From the NCBI GenBank assembly GCA_013400975.1, contig WBMZ01011776.1:1-64000 (forward strand): a stretch of DNA of 64,000 bases, read 5' to 3'. This DNA is from Atrichornis clamosus (taxonomy: Eukaryota > Chordata > Aves > Passeriformes > Menuridae). Under the pieces are notes generated by a model. That model searched no databases, was not told the origin of the DNA, and was given only the letters and a program-made list of their open reading frames with translations. Below, in pieces: positions 27,101 to 42,100 of the stretch; the first letter of the stretch is position 1; every line of letters begins with the position of its first letter. A program made the position numbers and the translations under genes.

Positions 27101-30100
27101 ACAGCTGTAAATAGCATATTGAAGCCATGGAGGAAGTAAAGAATTAATTACAGTGCCAAGACCCAATCCTACTTCCAGCCACAGGCAGCATTTATTAAGA
27201 TCTCACTGAGGCAGGAAAGATTGAACAAGGGACTCAGGGGACTACGAAGGGGAAAAGAATTAATCAGTTTGTCTCAGGAGACTGGAGAAGTCAGATTAAA
27301 TAAGAACTGGAAGTGAAATGAAAGGGGGAACAAGATGGTTGGAAACCTGGACCTGTTTGAAGGAGAAACTCTGGAGTTACAGCTGGGAGCAATCCCAGGG
27401 GCTCTAGTCTCCCATGACAGAAGCAGGAGAGCTTTGAGGACAAGGGCTGAAAGTTTGCTTTGACTTTTTAATAGATTTAAAAATGTCACTTTAGGCCTCT
27501 TCCTTCCTTTGCCTGGCAAAAGGAGGCCATGAAAGACATCCCCAGCTCTCCCACCTCTGATCCTTGCTCCAGTGCATCACCAAATTGCTCAGCTTCCCCA
27601 CTTCCCACTTTAACTTGGACCTACCTGAGAGTTATTTTCCAGCCTGCTGAAATTTCCTGATAGCCAAGCAGGGCAGTAAGGGAAGCTGCACCCAGTTGAA
27701 CAAATAGAAGTCCAAATCCCACAACCAACACCCTAAAAAGGAACACTTTTATGCCTTGCCCATTGTCAGCCCAGTGTTTTCCATCACAATAACATTCAAT
27801 TATTTCTCTTCTAAAGTGTACAACATTTTCTTCCCTCTTTTGTGCTGTTGCTTTTCTGCCTGTCCCTCTGGGAAAGGTCACTGGGCTTACACATTCCTGC
27901 TGTGTAATGAGCTGTGACAAACGCTGGTGACCAGCACTGGGGTCACAGAGTTTCAGAGGGCATTGAACACCAACATCACAAGGAGGGAGCCTGTCCCCAG
28001 CTTGTGAATGGGTGTCCCATTGCCAAGATCCTTCCCCTCCATGCAGCTCAGTGGCACAAAGTCCATGGAAGCCAGATTAGAAACTTTTGTCTTATTCTTC
28101 CCCCCTCGAAAATCCCAGGCCTGATATATTCAGACACAAATTAAAACTTTGCATGTGATGAAAGTAAAGAGTGAATGGAGGAGCACACTTTGTCCTCCTT
28201 AGTAAGCTTTCATCTTCAGGAAACAGGAATGCATTCCTACCTTCCTTCCATGTCCAGAAACAGGCTCTTTTGAGAAAGCCCTTATGGAAAGTGCATATGC
28301 CAGAGCAATGTCTCTTCAAACTCCAACAGAATTGATTCAAAAGAGACACCAAAGACCTGCCTGTTGCAACAGAAACACTTTCCAATAAAACTGCTATTTA
28401 GAAAGTTCCTGACTTTATCATATCAGTCCCTTTCACAGAAGTACATCTCTGTGCCTACCTTTTTACCAAACTTCCAGATTACTGGAAATCACTGGTTACA
28501 TAAAGCACAGAAAACAGCAAAGCAGGTTGCAAGGAATAGAGGCTCCGTTAGCAGCTGCATTGGGTAATAACCCTTACCATCAGAAAGCATCACAGCAGGA
28601 TGTTTTTTTTCCCCAGTGTTATGCCAAAGAACAGTAAAAAAAAAATATGTTCTGCTGATTCTATGGTGGTATTTCCTAGAAAAACCACTAAACACTGTTT
28701 GCTATGTTAGCTGGAGTTTAACGTGCATGAACGATGGGAGGGAGGGATGTGCTCTGTATTACAGCTGCTGGCTTTTGAAACCTGGTGCTCAAAACTGTAC
28801 ATGCATGTAATGCATCCCCAGCATCTCAACTCCCTGATATCTAGGGGAGCGACTGTTCCTGGTCACTCTGTCCTGGAGCATGAGCAGCTGCCCATGTGGA
28901 GTCAGCCCCTTCCCCTGACCTCAGATTTAAGGTGAACAAACCACTAAGCCACAGCTGCAGGGAAGACTTAAAAACTCCACAAGCCACCAAAAATAAAAAT
29001 GTCTCTTTCCCAACACATGTGTTATGTTTCAAACCAAACCAGCTAAAAAACCGAATGTGAAACTGGTGCAGAAACAGATTCTCCTTCAGAAAACTAACAA
29101 AAAGGATGTTTGCTTGGGGGTACAGATAGGACAGGAAATTAGAGGTAAAACCTGAAAACTGGAAGTCTGCCTGAACCACCTCTGTTTTCTGGGGTCCCAT
29201 GAGGCCCCAGCTTCAGTCTTTGGGCTGTGCAGACTCAACTGCACCATTTGCTTTTCAGAGCTGGTGCTGTCCAGTGACTGTTAACTAACCAAGACAAAAC
29301 CTTCCCATCCCTTTCCAGTCAGCTTTCCCAACGTGGTGGTGAAAGACTTGATGCATCTCACTTTAATGCCCCTAGAGCTTATTGATGAATCCCAAAATTA
29401 GATCAACAGACCCCAGCAGGCTCAGTAGTCTTAGCTAGGCTTGTTACCTTAATGAAATGCTAATTGCTGCTTTCTGCAGAATAAAAAAGTGTCTTTGGTC
29501 CTGCAGCAGCTTCGGTTAAGCACTGTTAATTGCCAAAGCTAATTATGTTGCTGTTGCTCCTAGATACCAGTTCAGGTTAGGCCTACAAACAACAAACCCA
29601 GTAGCCAGTGCCCTTGATGCTTTCTGTGCACAGCAAGGCACAGAGAATAGGGAATAGAGGCTACATCCAGAGCTGATGCCACACACTCTGTACAGGACAG
29701 GACCACAGAGGTGACAACCTTTAGACAAGAGACCAAGCAGCAAATCATCTTGCTAAAACTTTTAGGATTTGAGTTTGAGAGAAAATACTGAAAAAAAATC
29801 TCATCTTTCCTCAGTTCCATAAGTACAGGTTTTATTCATCTCTTTAACCAACTGTCCTAAAAAGGCTTCAAATTTCTTCTGTGATGCAATTAGTGGAAAC
29901 CGAGAAGCAAACAGATTTGGGGTTCCCCTTCCCAAGGAAAAAAAAAACCCTTCAAATGCCTTTTTTGTTGTACATCCCATGTCTGTTTAATTGATGAAAT
30001 TCCCAGCTGACAAGGTGCATTATACCAACTAAACCACCAGAATGTTCTAAGATCTTTCTGAAAAACTGCTAGGATAAAATATTTGCTGGTTAGAACAGCC

Positions 30101-33100
30101 TTGGATAATTGCTCCAAAGGGGTTTGACTTTGCCAGGCCCCTTGGAAACCACTGCTTTGGGACTGGAGGCAGAAGCAGCCCAGTGTCAGCAGCTGTGCTG
30201 CCATTGCAAAAACCAGGATGAACCTTCCCTGGGACACTCCCAGGGCAAACAGGAACAGCCTGAGAGAGCCACAAGGAAAATTCTCTTGAGTTTGGCCGTG
30301 CTGCTTTACTGCTCTCCTCCTTGGGCCAGAGAGGAGCAAAACAAAGAGGCCAATGCTATAGGTTATTATTCTGGAAAGAACTTTACAGAATCCTGCTTAG
30401 GGAGCATGCAGTAAAACAGATTTTATCCCAGATCCAATTAACAGCTGAGTTACAGGACTCAAGTGAAATAAAGGGCAGTGAATCTCCCAGACTATTTACA
30501 TGATTTATTAGAACACGGCTGTCTGCAGGAGCGGGCGGCTGCTCTTATGTTTAATTTATGAGGACACAAGGGGGTAAGAGCTCAGTTACCAAGCTGTTGG
30601 GGGGTTCCTACCCCAGCAGTGCTAAAATTCTCTTACAACAAAGGCACTAACAGCCCCCCTTGCTCAGTACTGCTGGCTGTTCATGGGAGCAAATGGTATG
30701 TCAGCCACGGCTTCCCGACTGGGCTTGGCAGAACTGCTGCTGGAAAAGCACCATTCATTTCCTCTGACTCGTTTCAAGGTTTATGCAGAGCAAAGAGCCA
30801 AAGCTCAGACGTCCAGAGGGAAAAAATAGATGAGTTCCCAGCCTTGCATCTGAACTAGCAGCAAGGGGCAATGCATGTAGTGGGAGTTTTTGTAACAAGC
30901 ATGGAGAAGCTGGAACATGAGTCTTCTCATCTCTGTTTCTGAAACTTCCCTTTTTAAGCATCTTTCAGGCCAGAAAAGGGTATTTGAGCTGACAGCTTTG
31001 GAAGAGCTCCACCAATTGATGTTTGTATGTTTGTAGAGGAAGCACAGAAGGATTTTCAGTGACAGATGAAATCTGCAGTCCTTCTAACACACCAGTTAAA
31101 GAGATTTTGCCTCTTGAAAGCCAAACTATAAGGTTTCTATTGCAGAGATGTTTGATACCAGGAAACCAAGTGTTGTGAGAAAATTAAAGTGTCCGTAGTT
31201 TTCTCCCATTGCAATCAGTATTCATATAAAATAGCTGCTTTCCCTGTTTTGCATAGCAATGCAGTAGTGAGACCAGCTGCTGGTTTGGTTTCTTTAAATT
31301 TTTTTCAGAAGTAGCTGATATACAGCGAAAGGAAAATACAGGCACAAGTAATGTGACTTTCTCTAAGTGTCTGTTTTCAAGAAAAGTGTTTTTCTATGTG
31401 TTTGGAGTTTTTTTAACACTTCAGTGGTGTACTGAATATCTGTTAAGACAAGAGGCTCCAATGCCATGTTGTATCAATATCACAAAATTGGGTGCTCCTG
31501 AGGGAAGGAGCCTAATTAGGATTATTATTTATTGCTAGAGCAGCCCTAGATTTGGCAAGTCCTCTCCCAGCAAGACTGTGTTCACTTCTAGCATATGTTG
31601 TTTGGATCCATCATTTGAACTTAAAAGCTAAAAGTACTTTTTCTCTAATGGGTAGAGATGCAAGCTCTCCTCCAAATCTCTGCAGGAGGTGGAAGGCTCT
31701 CCCGTGGGGTTGCCTTTTTCTGTTAAGTGTTTCTCTAATGGGCTTGGAGAGAAGCAGCACTGCCACAGAGCAGAAGGAGCAGAAATCAGCCTTACAGCTG
31801 CAATTGAAATCTTCTGTTCCCAGCTGCCTTCTCACCTTCTCTGTTCACCTTATCCGCTCAGAAAACCAGGGAACTCTCATGCTTGTTCCCAAAAACTGAC
31901 TTAAATACTATTTGAATGCCCATAAATTCAGTCAAAATATTATTAGCAGAGTACACCACCCATTAGAAGTCAGGTTGTTACATTTAGTTTTCTACTGTCA
32001 GATAGAGAACCAGGGATGCTGACAGGCTGCTTGTAAGGGGAACTTCAAATGGGACCAAGTTTTAACAGAGTAATTTGTGCATCCTGCTCCCTCAGATGCA
32101 GCCACACAAGTATCCCCAAGCTTTGGTATTCTTGAGTGACTGCTGACACAGCTCTCAGGGGCACCTGAAACACGACAAAATAAAATACCTGAGCCCTATG
32201 GGGAGTTCGAGGCAATTGCTGTCAAAGATGTTGTGATCTCTCATGTCCCAGTTTAGGGAGCTCGAGAGAAATAGCATAAAACATGGTTTTAAATGAAGGG
32301 TGAGAAAAATGTTAGATGAATGCATGAATAGTTAAGTCTCTGTGACAGAAAGTGCTGTTTTTCCAGCAATATTTCATCCAGTTCTTGGTGTAAGACAATA
32401 AACCCTACAATTCATAACCTGCACTCTCATCTTAACAAGGGATCTGTCCTACTTGGGAGTGCTTTGGCATTAACTGCTTACACCTCCAGTGTGCTGAAGT
32501 AGCACAGACTCATGTTTTGCTTCTGAGAGGACAGGAGCACACAGTGCTGCCCCAGAACACAGCAGGGACTGGCATGGGCTGCTCTTGCAGGAGCAGTAAT
32601 GTTTGAGTTTCACCAGAAATCAGAAGAGAGAATTCAGCCTCTCAGGAACACAGGGCTGTACTAAGAATTAAAACAGACAGTGTCAGCCCAATCTCCCCTC
32701 CTGACTAGAAATGGTCATTTTTCTCATTTCCCTCATTCACACTCACGCTGGCAAGGGAGTTGATGCTTGCAAGTTTTGCTAAAAGCTTTCAACCACATTT
32801 CCAGGAGCACCAGTGCAAAGGCTGTTGCACACAGGTGCCAAAAAAAGCATTATTTGAAACACACAAGATTTTCAGGGTACAGCTCCCTTCCCTCTGCTAG
32901 CCCATGCAGCAGAGTTCACACAGGTTTTGTTGGATGCCCAGTCTCCAAGCAGGACTCCCTGGGGTAGAAGCACTGCTGCTGAAGAGTGAGGACTCAGCAA
33001 GGAGCTCCTTTCCCTGCCAGCAGGGAAGCATTAGGGGCAAAATGTTTCCTCTGGCTCCTTTTCAAAAGCCTGGATTGGACACAGCCCATTTTATCATATT

Positions 33101-36100
33101 ACCTTAGAACCCAGACCAAGTTCTAGAAAAGTCAGTCCAACACTTCAGGGTTTCAGTTTTATCAAGTTATGCAAAGTTTGGCAGCCAAGCAGCAAGTGTC
33201 AACAAACAGCCATTAGCACTGTTATTGTTATTTACTGCTCTCAAGCATCCAGTACTGCGGGGTGCACAGCAGAGGGGAGGAATAGGTTGGCACTTTTCCC
33301 CAGAAACCTCCAGCTTAGATTTCATCACAGCGAAACAAGAGCTTCTATCTCCATCACACACACCCCTCCCCTCCATCACAGTCACGGTGAGCTCTTAGTG
33401 TGAGGACAGTGTTGTCACTGACAGTAAGAAAACCATAAGAAGAGGCACAGCCAGGGGCTTGGCTGTGCACAAGGCAGAGAGAACCTGGCTCAGCCCTCCT
33501 GGCAGTTGAGTTAGATGTGTTTTGTGTCACAACAGGTCTGGTCAGCACATAGCTGGGCAGTTTCTGTGGCCCAGACAAGTAGTACTATGAGCTGGCATGG
33601 TCTGATGATTTATAATCACTACTCCAGACTTAAATGCTCACGTACAACTTTGATAACCAGCAATTGGTTGACTCAGCTCCTGTCCTTTCCCCACACAGCC
33701 CCCAGGCACTCCCAGTTTGCTCCTGGGAGCTCCTGGCTCTTATTCCCTATCAAGCTCCCCCCACCCCTGCTGACAAACTCATCTTTAAAAACTGTGTCAG
33801 CTGCAAGGATGCAGATGGTCGCATTTGCATCAAACAACTTTTAAATTATCATTCAAATTAAATTAAATTGAAATGCAATGAGCTGTTCCTGTAGAACTCT
33901 GTGCACAAAGATGAGTTAATGAAGGTCACATTTGTAACCAGTGAGGAACATTTAAACTGTATCATGCCTAGCATGGGATGCCATTAGAATAACATGCCTT
34001 TCTAAATAAGGACAAATTACTTTTAAAGGCCTTGTGCAGGACTACTCCTTGCTCCCAGAACAGGCTGGTCATTGGGACCTCTGTAGTTCAAACAGGGAAG
34101 AGTTGTGCTGGAGGGTGCAACAAAGCACCAGCAAAACTCGTCGGCCATGAGTGCGAGGCCTCAGGCACCAGCCTGGGCCATGCAGGTCCTGCCTGCTCTT
34201 CCTGCCTGGATGCAAAGCCAGGCACACCTGGAAAGCCCCATGGAACTCAGCTCTGAGAGGCTCCCTTCAACCAGGAGCTGATTGGAACGTGCAGTCTCCA
34301 TGCCTCTGCTGTAATTCCTTCATTGACATGCACAAAACCACGTGTCTTTTGCCTTGCTCTGTGTTTGCAGTCATTGAAAAACCACCCTGTGATGGTTTTG
34401 GTGGCATCCATCATCCTCACGGCTCCGTCTTGTCACAAGGATGTCAGAAATGAGCCACACCTGGTTCTGTGTGCTGAGATGACAAATGTAACCTGTTGGT
34501 TTTTCAAGCTGCCTCGTTGTGAGGCTTTCCAGGGGCCAGCAGCTCCTGCTCTGATGCCAACAAAACACTGGATGAGTGCAGGAGCTGAGGCCTTGACAGA
34601 GTGCCCCGAGCCCAGGCAAGCACAGAGCAACAACCCAAGCAGGCCAACACAAAGCAGAAATTTGTAGTTCCTGTTCTTTCTTTCCTTCTCCTTTGCATGA
34701 CACTGCACCTTATCTACACCTGCTGCAGGCCACATCAGAGCTGCATCCTGGGAGATGAAGTAGCATTTAGTAGAGGGAAATAAATAGCAATAGTACCTCC
34801 CAAATGCCCCTTAGCAACAAAGCTCTTGTTTTGACACATTCTCTGCTCCACACTCAGGTGCAAAGCCAGATGCTGGGAGAGCAGAGAAACCTGTGAAATG
34901 AAGAGTAATAATTGGCACGATATTTGGCATCTGGAGGTAGTTTTTATATGCAAAGGCTTAAGAGCTATTGGTTCACTGCAGTAGTAGCCTGCTGTCTCAC
35001 AGAGAAGAGCTAACACCTGCCATCAAAAGGGGGATAATATGCTTTGCTTTAAGCACCAAGGTTTTAGTTGCTTTAAAGTGACTGAGTGCATCCAAAATCT
35101 TAAGAGAGCAATTGTTCTAAAATCCACCCATCCACATTTCTGCCCTTATAACAAAAGCACAGCTGAATGCAGCTCATAATTCCTTGCAAGAAGCATCACC
35201 AGGCTCAGTTTCTGAGCTGAGGACAGTGGCTAAGGGGACTGACCCTGTCTGCAGAACATGCTCTGAGAGGCAGTGATGTGCCTTTGCTTACTCTGAGAAG
35301 AGCATTGCTCAGATGTTTTTCCTAAATGCTCGTAACAGTTGTAAATCTGAGGAAAGTCTCTGATCTCTGTGGATGATGGCCTAAATTGTATCAGCACAGC
35401 TGAGAACAAAATCTGGACCTGAGTGTTCTACTCAAGGCAAGCTTTTGTGTGATGACATCTGAGAAATTGCAACAACTGGAATTAAACTATTTAACATAAT
35501 CCATTCATAAGATAGAGCTCATAAATAATAGTAGGAAAACAAAATGTCAAGCCAAACTGATTAAAAAAAAAGCTTGAAAGCTGCCTTACAAATGAGTGGC
35601 ACAATAGCAGCTCAGCAGTGAATAGTAATTTACTCTCTGGTTTGTAAACCAATTTATTTATCAATAGCTGAAGTTCGAAGATTATGCAAAAGTTACAAAG
35701 TCAAGGATATGTGCTAGGAGGAATGTAACACCACTGCCGCCTATCTGGATTCAACAAAGGAATTTAAGGCTTTGTCTTCTTGCTGATAACTGCAGAGCAA
35801 CTCTTCAGTCTAAAGCCACAGCTTCCCCCTGGGCATGGGAGCAGACTTCCAGCTCCTCTTCACCAGCTCAGGGAAGTTGAGTTCAGTGGTCCTGATCAAG
35901 GAGGTCACAGTTTCCTGGTGCCTTTTGCCACTGTTAACTGCTGAGGTATGTGAGGAGCCTGTGTTGGGACACAGCTCCATTCCTAACCCTGGAAAACTCA
36001 ATGTTTCATAAGAGATGAAGACTTGAGTCTGGCCATTGAGTTCTCTTCAACAGCATCCAAGTGTTGCAAAGAGGAGCCTTTGCACTGTCAGTTCACATTT

Positions 36101-39100
36101 TCCTCAGAATCTCTATGGGAAGGGAATTTTTCCTCTTTAGATGTTCCATTAGAATCTGCTGATGCAGAAGCCATCAAATCCATTAAAAGTCCATTAAGTC
36201 TGTAAGGCTGCTGTTTGTTTTCCTATGTTGGCTGAAGAATTTGGAAGGCAACAAGCTGCATGTTGCCTGTGGCAGATTATCCTGTGCTGGCTGGCTGTGT
36301 CTTCTGGCTGCAATGTCCTGTGTGCAATATGGATACGGGGCCCTTTCAATATCAAAGGCCTTTGAACTGTGTTACACAACAGGGACAACAGTGGAAGACA
36401 CCAGAAATGAAGCCCAAGAAGTTTGGCCCAAAATAACCATGTCATTTTGTATCAGAACCATTCTGTCTGAGACATTTACTCTTTAGTCATTTGTGAACTG
36501 TACATTCTTCCCTAACAACTGCATCAACAGGTGACACTTGCTTAAATCATGGCTAGATCTTCATTTAAGTAAGCTGAAGATGATGGTTTGGAGTATGACA
36601 GCTCCCGTGTATATTGGCCTGAATGAAAATTCACATAGGATAAATATCCTGGAGCATTTAACAAACTTGTATTAATACATCAATTTTAACTTATATGCAA
36701 AGGATAATTTCAGGTAACACCATAAAACAGTGTCTTGGGTTGAGATAAAGATAAAAGAGGGCACAATGATTCTGTGCAGCCCGGAATGATCAGGGAAGTT
36801 AGGCAGGGCAGACTGACTGGGACACAGGATTAATTTTTGCAAACTAATGTCAAGCCAAGTGTGGAGTTTAAGCCAAAGCTTGTTCCAACAAGTGACATGC
36901 AGTGATTTTGATGAATCCTCTTGACACCCTGTTGAGAACTGGTGATGTTGTATAAACATGCAGCATCTTGGAATCCTGCAGACAGCAGGGATACACCTGG
37001 TACAGTGCAGAGGTCAGAGCTGAGTGTGAGACGCTTGTCTGGTTTGTTACAGTCTCCTGGGAAATCTGTTTGGGTTTGGTTAACTTGACTTTTAAATGCA
37101 GGCATCCTACGGAAGGAAACTTCCCTGAATGACAAGTCTGATGTAGTTAAACAAAACCATTTTTGAAATGCAGAACTCCAAACGTGATTAAAATGCAGGT
37201 TTTCCAATGTATATTTCATCAAGGCTAACCATGAGCAATCCTTTTAAAGTATTTCCTTTGATGGCTGGCTGTTTATTTGGATTCAGTGAATGCAGGTTTG
37301 GTGAAAGAGGGTGTCAAACAGGTCAAGAGGCGAGACGGACACTGTGCCCTGGAAATTCAAGCCTTTATTATCTGGTCTCCACGGGATTTCCTTTCCTACA
37401 TGGAAAAATGTGTGGTAATGCCATAGCAACAACAAAGGAACAAACATAGCAGGACATGTCTCTGCTGTTTAAGGCTTAGTAGACTGGATTTCGTAAATGA
37501 CTGCATTTCCAGAACAGTTATTTTGCTTAGAGTAGTATAAATAATGAGAAGCTGAACTAAAGGCACAAGAAATAAGGATGAACAGCTTTCCATCTTCTCC
37601 TTGAGGATTTATCTGTAAGGCAAAAGGAGCCTTATAAATATTAAGGACGAGTTGAAAAACCCTCATTTAAACTGATTCCTCTTCCTCGTCTCACACCACT
37701 CTTATAAAAGAATCATCCTTAAGCCCCACGATAAACTCCTCACCCTGTGTGGGTAAGCACAGACGTCTGCAACTGCACGTATTCTCTGCCAGCCAGTTCC
37801 CACAGACAAAATCTACTGCCTGCTTGTTAGGCAAAGGCACTTTGCTGCAGGATTCCGGGGTTAAATGGCCCTAAGGGAGCTGGGATGTCTGTGGAGATCC
37901 ACAAAACAGGAAGAGAGAGCAGCACTTTAAGGCTGAGCAGCTCCCAGATGGTCCTGCTCCCTGTCCTGTGTGCCAGCAGGACAGAGAGGAAGACATAAGC
38001 TGCCTTTTTCCCTATAGATTTGATCTATTATATCACAGGAATGCCAACAGCTCTCTTAAAGCCACCTGCAAATGGTAGATCAACATGATTTATCAAAATC
38101 AGTTTATAATCACGACACTGATCTGTCAGTCAGCAGCCCCAGAGGAAAGTTTTTGCAGCCCTCCCAGACCCTTTAAGATCCCTGACATGAAATGCAAGGC
38201 CTCCTGAGCTGCCTCCTGACCTTTCTTGTAACCTTCCTCTCACAAGCCATTATTCTTCACACAGTGGGCCCCGACAGCAGAGCCCATCAGCACCTGTCAC
38301 GGAAGGGGTCTCGGCTTAAAACTCACACTCTGGCTGTCATATTTCAAACCAGCTCTTTATCAGAGGAGACCAAAGTCATGCCAAGAAAAGATCTAAGCAG
38401 ATGTGTGTAAGAAGGAAAAAAATCCCTCCAGTTTTCAGGAAGAATGGGTAACTGTAACTGCATTTCATGGTAACCCTGTTTTTGCTGGAGTAGATCTCAG
38501 AGACTGGGTTCCAGTGCCTTCGTTTGCAAATCTGTTTTCCATACCCATCATGGGCTCTAGAAAACAGTACCTCTGACCTCAACCTCTGCCCAGTTACCTA
38601 CTACCATACTGCATCTGATTTCACTATGAGCATCTTTGAAAAGAACAACCGAACTTGGGCAGTATCCAGAGCTCATAAAAAAACCTAATGGGAAGAGGTC
38701 CCAACACGCCTCAATAATTAACGTGAGCATATGACTGACAAACTCACTGAGAGGGCTTCATCCAAAAAGCTGCTTCATAAATAAGAACTGCACTAATTAT
38801 ATGAATTCTCTAATAGTTCAATGCATGTTGAAATCATTTCACTAGGCATAAAAAGACGTATCATGAGATTAACACTTAAACAGATTGAAAACATCTGGCT
38901 TTAGAAAGTGGATTGGTTCGACAGCAGCTTTTGCAGGGCTTTGCAGGGTTATTTTCCCCTTTGGATTAATCTGCTCCACTACAGAATAAGTATTTTTCTG
39001 ACCTGCCAGCAGAGACAATATTAATAGTTTCTAATTCTTTAGTCAGCAGAACAATAAGGCGAATGCATGCTTGGGATTGGATAGAGGGGAGTCTTTATGA

Positions 39101-42100
39101 TCCTTCAGCATCCCTTTAAATTCTCCTTCTGTCACTTGCAACAAAACAGGCACTTCTTGGTATGGAAAACACATGGCACACAAAGAAAAAGGAAAAATAA
39201 GCCTGCCACCTTTAAAGGCAGAATTGCACTCCGATTTATGGGGTTGTGGCTAAGGAACAGAATAACAGCTGATATCTTTTTATGGGTGATTGGGAAAAAG
39301 AAAATGTATTTCATATACCATTATGTACTATTATACAATGGTTAGTCATCTCAAAGAGATATTAGATGGACTTTTTTTCATTAAAATGCCATTAACAAAT
39401 GAAATGGGTGGGAGGAGCCACTGACTTGGTAGTGGTAAATGACCTGATCACAGGTGAGTAATAACAATTGTGCATCAGCAATGATCAGTGCCAACTTGAC
39501 AGATAGCTCAGATTTGACTGGTAATATTTGGCATCAAACCTCATTTCTATGCACCCAGCTTCATGCCTTCTATCTTTATCACCCAGTGCATTTTCTTTTC
39601 TGAGAGCAGGCTGATTGCTCCTAATCTTCTAGCCTGTAACCTAATGCTCTCTCTTTAAATGAAGTCCCCATATTGTTGATAAAGAGTCATTGTGTGTGCT
39701 TATCTCCCTCCTCTCCAGAAGTGATAGCAGTAAATCTGACTTCTCAATTAACCTGTGCTGAATTAGAATCGTTATGATGAAATTGGTTGATGTCAATTTT
39801 ATTTTTTTTTTAATCTGGACTGCTTGAAACTCAGTGGGAATTAGGATTCGTGAATCTCACCAGAGCCTTTTTCTGTGTGTCAGATTGCTGTGGTGTACAC
39901 AGATGAGAAGCCATTTTCCTGTCATTCTTACAAATTGCTTCTCTTCCTGAAATTTTCAAAGGAGGAATGAACGTGGCATTGTGTTGCAGGGAAAGCAACA
40001 GAAATGAGATCATTTACACCATGGAAAAATAATGGATGTTTCACAGATGTAGCAAGCAAAGGCGAGTATGGCATAGATCTGTCTGTAAGACAGGAGCCAG
40101 ACCCTCTACAAATCCATTAAAATTATTATTTTAAATGTATTTTTCTGGGATGCAATGTTATACATTGGCATGTGAGAATGAAGACATTCAAAATTCAGTA
40201 TACTTATGTTATTTGTATATTTTCCAAAACGTTCTTTTCAGATTAAAGTAATCTGTGGCTCACAAATGCCACATCCCATATGGGAATATCATCAAAGGCT
40301 GGGGAAAAAAAATGAATGAGTCAAGAGAGGCAAGAGTTTCCAACCAAGGCAGGGGAAGAGGCTCGTGGGCTGCTGGGCTGGGAGCACATCCACAGCATCA
40401 CCAGCCTGGGCCTTCCTTTGCTCTGCTCCACAGGGGATGTCTGCTGTAGGGACATCCTTCTGCTCCCAGGGCAGCTTTACAAAGCCTGGTGTTAGGCACC
40501 ATCTTCCCTGAATGTCTTTGAGTTAAAGTAGGGCTTAACCTGGCTTGCTCAAATTCCTTGCATTTTACATAGATAAACCAAGTTTAATTACAGAATGTTT
40601 AATTAGAGACTGTATCTAAGATCATCAAAACGTCTCCTACATTAAAAAGCACGTAAATTTCATTAAAATATGGATACCTAAAAAAAAAGATTTAGAGGCT
40701 AAATGGAAGCCCTGTCATTACTGCTTCATTTCCTTGCTGCTGTTTGAGTTCTGACAGGAAGGGTACTGGCAGATGATCCTATTCTGATTAATACATTTCC
40801 ATTTAAGATTTCACCTATAATTATCCCCTGTAGGAACATGAGGACCTGGTCAGGATTAAGTCAGCATGCCCTAGGTATCTCCTTTATTCACCACATAGGT
40901 ACTTCAGTTATTTTTCTTGTTCAAACAGGGATGTGTAGCTATAGTTCATCTAGACTATATTTATCTGGCAAAAGAAAGCCTGCACTAACACACATGGAGG
41001 TTGGTACAAATCAAATTTTCCATCTCTCCACTACAGACTAAAGCACAAACTAAAACTAATGCTACAAAATAAAAACGGGCATAATATAAAAGTTCTGCCA
41101 GAGTACACACTTGCACTGACTCCTATGTGCAAGATGTGCTGTAGAACTCCAGATCAGAAGTGCAGACTTTTCCTAAGAATACTCCTTCGCTGAAGATTTC
41201 AGCAAATTTCAACAAATGCTTTCTCTTTTCATCCAGTATTTATGTTTTCCTTGTTGGATTCTGTTTAAATTCCCATTATTTCAGGACCATCTTGTAATGT
41301 TTGCACAGTATTTCAAAGCACCTCCCAGTTAAAAGACATTAAGGTAATCTATGATACTATAAATAAGAGGCTTTTTTAAGAAAGTCCTTGAGTCATTTTG
41401 CTGTAATGACAGCAGGGCTCATTAAACAGCTGCATCTCCTGCACACATTGGGGATTTTGCAGTGCTGGTGTGCCTGCAGTTTGTAACAGCCCCAGCGTGA
41501 CCCCTGGGAACTCAGCAGTAACAGAGCCCTGGGATGGAAATTGGATTGCAAAAGGAGCAGAGTGTCAAAGTGCAGCCTGGGATTCTGCCTCCCTTCACCT
41601 CTGCTCAACACTCCCTTCCTCAGCTCCTGCTGCCCTGCCGTGCTCAGCAGGGGAACATTGTCCTGGGCATGGCAGCCACGTGCACAGCATGGATTTCCTA
41701 AAGGAAATCCCACAGTTGTTTCGTCCAGAGTCTCCCAAGTGCTGCTGGTGTGTCACCCCCTTCACACAGGCACGCTGAGCTCTGTGATTCAGCTGTGCTG
41801 CTTTTGTGAATATATGATGACTCCCGCCCTCACTGTGTCCATGTGATGAACTCCTTGGGTCACCTGGGCATCAGGACCAGGGGATCAGACTTGCTCTGAA
41901 GGGCACTTTCCTCTTCCTGCTGGGAATGCTCACAGCTGGGAGAACCCAGTTGAGCACTTGTTCAGTCTGCTGAAAGTTCAGCTCTATTGTACAGAGGCAA
42001 AACATTCCAGTCAGTACATCCAGGCACACTGGGGTTTGATTAGAACTTTGTAATTTGCCACTGGACAATGTGGACTTGAATTTGTCTGCAAGTCATTTCA

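Noticed and set aside
41393..41846. Cluster of overlapping open frames on both strands near 41.5 kb
   Set aside because: A locally GC-richer intron patch; frames overlap each other on both strands and show no domains.
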